Of a stretch of DNA of 64,000 nucleotides, positions 58,487-64,000 are shown in pieces. Both the position numbers and the translations under genes were made by a program. The stretch is from Ctenosaura bakeri (lineage: Eukaryota > Chordata > Lepidosauria > Squamata > Iguanidae). Under the pieces are notes generated by a model that was given only the letters and a program-made list of their open reading frames with translations, did not search any database and was not told where the DNA came from. The DNA lies in NCBI GenBank assembly GCA_948474755.1, contig CAOLHI010001024.1:124001-188000 (forward strand), given 5' to 3'. The first letter of the stretch is position 1, and each line of letters starts with the position of its first letter.

Positions 58487-58662
58487 GGCTGTTTCCGCAC
58501 TTGCCTGTTATAGCGCGATGATTCCACTTTCACCTCCTCTGGAATCCTGGGGTTTGCAGTTTCGGGAGGGGCCGGGCCCCTCCCGAAACTGCAAACCCCA
58601 GGATTCCAGAGGAGGTTGAAAGTGGAATCATCGCGCTATAACAGGCCAGTGCGGAAACAGCC
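58487..58662. mobile_element. Near-perfect palindromic MITE (family A), copy 6
   Basis: A 176-bp element with termini GGCTGTTTCCGCAC and GTGCGGAAACAGCC and a 3-bp duplication CTG (58484-58486, 58663-58665). The two arms of about 87 bp differ by one substitution and one single-base indel, and meet at GGGCCGGGCCC. The other copies have much less equal arms. It lies about 0.5 kb upstream of the ATG5 CRE. Confidence 0.95.
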
Positions 58663-59059
58663 CTGGACTCAGCAAGTTAAAACCTCTCAAAATCCCTTCG
58701 GAAGCCTCCACATGGGTAAACCCTCCCAGTATACACAGTCCAGTAGTGTAACTCTGTGCCAGTTTTAAATTCATTAAATTTTACACAAATGGAGAGGCCA
58801 CACAAACAGAGGCGACCGTATCTCGCCATTGCATTGCTATGCCATTAAAAGGAGCTGTGCTGAGCGTCCACCTGGAAACACAGCAAACCTCACTAGAAAC
58901 AAAGCGATAATCAGCCGAGAAGGAAGTCCGTGCAATTATCGCCGGGGGTATAAACGTTTCGCAAAATACTTTTTGTTTTCTGAACGTCTGTTTTTTTTAA
59001 AAAAAGACCTCCACGTTCCAAAATACTTCCAAAATGTGGATTTGAGTTTGGACGCTAAC
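58663..59059. other. ATG5: ATG5 upstream flank, no repeat recognised
   Basis: This is single-copy-looking DNA between the MITE and the CpG-rich promoter. It could hold distal promoter elements. I see no open frame of note. Confidence 0.4.
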
Positions 59060-59169
59060 AAGCTCAGACCCACCCCCCACCAGCTGGTGCCGCCATGTTT
59101 TGCCCTTTGCTGCCCCCTGGAGGAGAAGCCCAGCCAAAGCAAGCGGCGCCTTCAGCCTGCGCCTTGACG

Positions 59170-59177
59170 TGACGTCA
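59170..59177. promoter_or_regulatory. ATG5: CRE palindrome TGACGTCA
   Basis: This is a full consensus CREB/ATF site in the CpG-rich region, preceded by a further half site (TGACG at 59165-59169). Function is inferred. Confidence 0.6.
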
Positions 59178-59210
59178 TCTTCCCTCTACGGGTAGCCGAC
59201 CCTTTGTCGC

Positions 59211-59219
59211 CACTTCCGG
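59211..59219 (-). promoter_or_regulatory. ATG5: ETS-family site (CCGGAAGTG)
   Basis: CACTTCCGG on the + strand is a strong GABPA/ELK consensus, common at the start sites of TATA-less promoters. It may mark the transcription start. Confidence 0.5.
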
Positions 59220-59520
59220 GTTGTGAAGTCGTTGGGAACGGTTGGAGCCTTGGGCTTGGCCCCCCCCGCGCGCGCGACTTTCTTCGCCGTCCACCTTTGG
59301 AGCACAGAAGAACGGGAAGAGGAGGAGGAGGAGTCAGAAGTGGGGGTGATCCGAGCGGTCCCGGATTCTAGAGACCAGCAGGAAAGGGCCCTTTGTTGGC
59401 CAACGGCGGACGGAGCAGAGCGCAAAGGAACGGAGCGTGCGCACCTGGGAGCGGTGCGCGCGCTGCACCCTCTCGCGCACGGAGCGGGGGGGGGTTGGGA
59501 AAAGAAAAACAAACGGCCAG
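59220..59520 (+). other. ATG5: ATG5 exon 1, putative non-coding
   Basis: The start is approximate, just after the ETS site. The 3' end is set by a good donor, CCAG|GTAACG, at 59520/59521. The open frame across this GC-rich stretch is not expected to be the protein, since the conserved ATG5 start lies in the next exon at 63195. Other donors in the region are possible. Confidence 0.45.
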
Positions 59521-59802
59521 GTAACGGCAGCCCCTTTTTTTCCCTTGCCCCCTTCCCCCCACCCGGGGTTTGTGAAGGGCGGGGCGTGGTAGTGGGGCTG
59601 GAGAGGGCAAGGCTTTGGGGGGGGCAGCCTGTTGGATGAAGGATGGGGAGAGGGGGCTGAGGAGGGAAGAGCCTGCAGCCAAGGGAAAGACTTGTGCGCA
59701 CCTCCCGCTTCCTCCAGAGAAAAACCCTTGTGAAAAATAAACAGCCAGGAGTCCTCAGCAGCGTTTGCTCGTTCAGCGCATCTCAAGCTATTTGGTGTAG
59801 GG

Positions 59803-59941
59803 AGTGGTTCTCAACCTGTGGGTCCCCAGATGTTTTTTTGGACTTCAGCTCCCAGAAGCCCCAGCCACTATGGTCAATGCTCAGGGCTTCTGGGAGCTGA
59901 AGTCCAAAAAACATTTGAGGACCTACAGGTTGAGAACCACA
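59803..59941. mobile_element. hAT-type MITE in ATG5 intron 1
   Basis: 'agtggttctcaacctgtgggtccccagatg' on the left pairs with 'aggacctacaggttgagaaccac' on the right, with 'cttcagctcccagaagccc' repeated in inverted form near the centre. This is the standard layout of a very common amniote hAT MITE. Confidence 0.8.
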
Positions 59942-60127
59942 TCTGTCCGGAACTGGTTCCCTATTTGTGCCCATGGACTGTAACTGTTCTTCTCTTTGCT
60001 GGGGGCTGGCAGCAAATGGCTCAAGGATCAGCATCCGTCCATGGACCACCCCTTAGAATTACCCTGGAATAAAGGGCTTGGGCAGAGACTCATTCATGGA
60101 TGGTGATGGTGATATTGTACCCTGTGT

Positions 60128-60580
60128 AATATAATGGTGAAGGGTCTGGAAGCCATGCCCTGTGAGGAATGGCTTAGGGAGTTGGGGATGTTTAGTCTGC
60201 AGAAGAGAAGGTGAAGAGGAGACTTGATAGCCGTGTTAAAATATTTGAAAAGATTAAATATTTGAAGGAATATCATGTCGAGGAGGGAGTGGGCTTGTTT
60301 TCCACTGCTCCAGAGACTAGGACAAGGAGCAATGGATTCAAGCTCCAGGAAAGGAGATTCCACCTGAACCTCAGGAAGAACTTCCTGACAGTCAGAGCTG
60401 CCCGGTAGTGGAATATGCTGCCTGGGAGTGTGGTAGAGTCTCCTCCTTTGGAGGCTTTTAAGCAGAAGCTGGATGGCCATCTGTTGGGAATGCTTTGATG
60501 GGTGTGTCTGCATAGCAGGGGGTTGGACTCAGTGGCCCCTGGAGTCTCTTCCAACTCTAAGATTCTATGATTCTAATCAT
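60128..60580 (+). mobile_element. CR1 LINE 3' end in ATG5 intron 1
   Basis: It begins in the ORF2 C-terminus ('atggtgaagggtctggaagcc'), runs through the 3' UTR and ends with the CR1 terminal motif ATTCTATGATTCTA at about 60565-60578. It is highly similar to 14436-14992 without the MITE. A short local duplication (AAATATTTGAA) is present near 60240-60268. Confidence 0.9.
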
Positions 60581-62014
60581 CCTTTAATGTTATGCATTAA
60601 ATCACACCCTTTTAATAAATGCTAATGTACGTTCTTCAAGCAGAAAGATATAACTGATCTGTACACACTTTCCCGTATTTTCCTGGTCCAGTTCTGTGCT
60701 CACATTCAACAAACATGGTCAGTTATTGTGTGTGCCCATCACATGTACGATTTGTGTCAAAAGCTGATAGGGACTGTGGTGACCAGGTAGATTAAAAATT
60801 GTTTAAAAGTGGGAACAAATTACATTTAGTGATAATGCTTAACATTTGTTTAGCACCTACAGTTATTCTGAATACTTCATATGCATTAGCAAGTTATAAT
60901 CTGTAACAATGATCTTATAAAGTGGTACTCAAAGAGAGAGCTGCTGTAGTCTGCTTTAGTGTAAAAAGCATATTTGAGCTTAACTGGGAAGAAAAGAAAA
61001 TGTAGCATAAGCTTTTGTGGACACAGTTCACTTTATTAGTTGCAACTTCTGGAATGCAGTTAAGCTTATAATAAGCATAACAGTTGTTATAAAGTCTTAC
61101 ATCCTCCATTCCATCTTGCCTCCCTTTCTAATCCACATTTTTTTACTGCCTTTTCTTATTTTAAAGATGTTCGACAACTCTTAAAATGAAGAGCAGTAAA
61201 CGGTAGGGATCCCAAGAACTGTGCTGGGACTGCGTCAATCCTTTAAAGTAATGGTTCTTAACCTTTTCTTTATTGGAGACCCTCTGTTAATATAATTTGT
61301 TGCTGGAGACCTCCCAGACTTAACTCAAGATTTAAATATTCAAATATTTATTTAAGTAGTCTAATATTTGTATAAAGTTGCTCATCCTGCCTTTAGATAT
61401 GAAAAACCTAAAGATGCGGAAGCCTGGAAAAAACCTAAAAAATTCAAAAAGTATTATTTCACCTTTTCCCTCAGAAAATCTTATCTCCTCCCCGAGTTGG
61501 AGGAACTGTGTTATGGAGTATTTTCTTTTAGAATGATAAATAAAACATTTACAATAAAATGCTCAAATACTTATTTTCCCTCACATTATTTCTAAAAACT
61601 TTAGCAGGTAAACTTTAATAGTTTAAAGCAGTGGTCTGTAGACTACTGTTCAGGCCATTGGCTTCTTGTACATGGTGAGTTTCCAGTGAATGAAGAAGCA
61701 GTTATATCCAGAAGGCATAAATATGGCATTGATCCTTGGTACATTAGAGGCTGGTGGGAGGAAGTGGAGTTACTTTGGAGAGAGTGGAGTATTATAATTA
61801 TTGCATCTGATCTTCTGCACCAACACTTTGTTTTACATTTGTTATGTTTGTTTTATCCGTACATGTGCATGGGTGAATCTCAGGAGAGGGAGAAGGAACT
61901 GGTGTAAAATTTCTGGCAGAGGGAGATGTGATACTGGATACTGGAAATGGCATGTGAGGAAAGGCAGAATAGATACTTCACACCTCTTCTGTGCTTCACT
62001 CCTTCCCCCATTCC
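60581..62014. other. ATG5 intron 1, mostly unclassified
   Basis: No exon is seen. A piece at 60941-61060 ('gtagcataagcttttgtgg' and flanks) belongs to the palindromic repeat type of 17232. The piece near 61260-61330 ('ggagaccctctgttaatata') resembles the end of an old hAT element. Confidence 0.5.
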
Positions 62015-62562
62015 TCAAGATCTCCACTTTTGTGAGGGTTCAGGGCACTGTGAATAATTCCCCCTGTGATCCCCCTCCCATTCTCTTCCAGGGCTCCCCA
62101 TTCCCTTGTCTGTTGTGCACTGGGGCCAGAAGCAAGGGAATGGGAGGGGAGCTCCAGAGGGTGGAAGGAAGATGCACAAGTGCCTCCCCACAATTCCCTT
62201 GCCTTTTGCCTCAGTGTGTGTTCTCAGCACAGGGACCAAAGGCAAGAGAATGGGAGGGGAAGCTCTGGAGGAAAGAAGGAAGGTGCATCTGTCTTCACTC
62301 CTTCCTCCATTCCCTTTCCTTTTGCCTTGGTGTGAGTTCTTAGCGCCAGGGCCAGAAGCAAGGGAATGGGAGGGAGGAGCTCTGGAGGGGAGAAGGTGCA
62401 TGAGTGCCCCCCCCCATTTCCTTGCCTTTTGCCTGGGCCTTGTCTTCCTTCTCTGTGCCTGGCAAAATGACAGAGAATGGGAGGGGAGGCATGTGTGCGC
62501 CTTGAATAATCAGGTTTCCAAAAGTCAACCCTGTGAATGTGGATGGAAGACTGTATTCTTAT
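62015..62562. repeat. Tandem ~110-bp repeat inside a MITE-like element (ATG5 intron 1)
   Basis: Units of about 105-120 bp recur about four times (near 62105, 62200, 62316 and 62422). Each holds 'agaatgggaggggagctctggagg' followed by 'ccattccctt' and 'gccttttgcct'. The outer ends 'gatctccacttttgtgagggttcagg' and 'tcaaccctgtgaatgtggatgg' are inverted with respect to each other, so the array may be the body of a DNA transposon. Frames across it are artefacts. Confidence 0.7.
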
Positions 62563-63156
62563 TACTAGAAGTAGTCTAGAGACTTGAATAAATGTTTCCT
62601 ACATGGTTATCTTTCTTGGACTTGCATTGTGTGTTTATTTAGAAATAACTGTAGAACGCAAAACTGATTATCCAGCACTGCTACTCTGTATTTTTTCTAC
62701 TGAAAACGCACCTCAGGGTGTTCTGTGGTTCCCTAAGGTGCCATTTAATGTAATGGCATCTTTATGAACAAATAGTTTTGAAGGGGTGGAGCATTATCAG
62801 CATTAAAATGGCATTGATGATAGGGTCAAAAGACATCTCTTCTATCACTGTCATCTATATTTGGGCTTTCACTGCTATTTCTAAGAAAGAAAATTCAGGA
62901 GAAATTATCACAAGGCAAGCATACTGTCTAGGTCCAGGACTATGGTATTTATTGATAAAATATATTATCACTCTCTTTGGTGAAAATATTTAATGTGCAA
63001 GTTATAGCACCTTGTTTATAACTCTTCCTCCAACCCTTATTCTGTAGATTGAAAAGAAGAATCATCCTTGCTATCATCGTTTTTGGAAAGCGCAATATGA
63101 TTCATGTAGGTTTTGAGACTGACTTTTATTTTTTGTTTATAGTGTTTTTTCTGCAG

Positions 63157-64000
<844 letters not shown>

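Larger units (their letters stand above)
59060..59640 (+). promoter_or_regulatory. ATG5: CpG-rich ATG5 promoter region
   Basis: CpG dinucleotides and GC content rise sharply here, and no transposon explains them, unlike the other GC-rich blocks in the window. It contains a CRE palindrome (59170-59177), an ETS-type site (59211-59219), GC-box sequences (about 59578-59587) and no TATA box. The position, 3.6 kb before the ATG5 start exon, fits a TATA-less housekeeping promoter. The exact start site cannot be read from sequence. Confidence 0.75.

Noticed and set aside
1..59000. CRYBG1 exons expected upstream of ATG5
   Set aside because: No long exon or crystallin-type frame is seen on the minus strand. 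The gene probably starts beyond the left edge or is placed differently in this species.
59186..59786. ORFs of 138-171 residues across the ATG5 CpG region
   Set aside because: GC-rich DNA has few stops, and frames are open on both strands. The conserved ATG5 start is in the next exon.
61801..62579. Overlapping ORFs up to 180 residues in ATG5 intron 1
   Set aside because: They read through the ~110-bp tandem repeats in several frames on both strands, as repeats without stops do.

Overview
The window looks like an intergenic and gene-start region from a squamate reptile, most likely a lizard. This rests on its repeats: tRNA-derived and 5S-rRNA-derived SINEs with squamate-type tails, CR1 and L2-type LINEs, a DIRS-like element, a Penelope-like element, several hAT elements and retrovirus-like solo LTRs. 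The species cannot be named from the sequence alone. No bacterial features, CRISPR arrays or operons are present.

The one gene I can identify with confidence is ATG5, on the + strand at the far right. A CpG-rich promoter lies at about 59060-59640 and carries a full CRE palindrome and an ETS site. A probable non-coding exon 1 ends at a splice donor at 59520/59521. Exon 2 (63157-63302) carries the start codon at 63195 and the first 36 codons, ending in a consensus donor. The rest of ATG5 lies beyond the window. In mammals the gene upstream of ATG5 is CRYBG1, head to head with it. I find no convincing CRYBG1 exon, so 1-59000 reads as intergenic DNA built mostly from transposons.

Layout: 1-9 kb has SINE fragments, a gag-like ORF (5540-6214) and a solo LTR. 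9-24 kb has a hAT element inside a SINE, a CR1 3' end and a cluster of palindromic MITEs. 24-37 kb is mostly old, poorly classifiable DNA with a second solo LTR. 37.7-39.3 kb is a hAT element with three nested insertions. 41.2-45.7 kb is an L2-type LINE split by two hAT elements and a third solo LTR. 47.9-52.0 kb is a decayed DIRS-like element. 53.9-56.3 kb is a decayed Penelope-like element. 56.4-58.7 kb is a MITE/SINE cluster next to the ATG5 promoter.

The most unusual material is a set of palindromic DNA elements with GGCC termini and 3-bp target duplications. There are short copies (about 107-221 bp) and longer GC-rich copies (430-565 bp). The long copies contain several hairpins whose two arms change together between copies, and one contains four YY1-like motifs at exact 22-bp spacing. 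One short copy, 0.5 kb upstream of the ATG5 promoter, is an almost perfect hairpin and therefore probably young.
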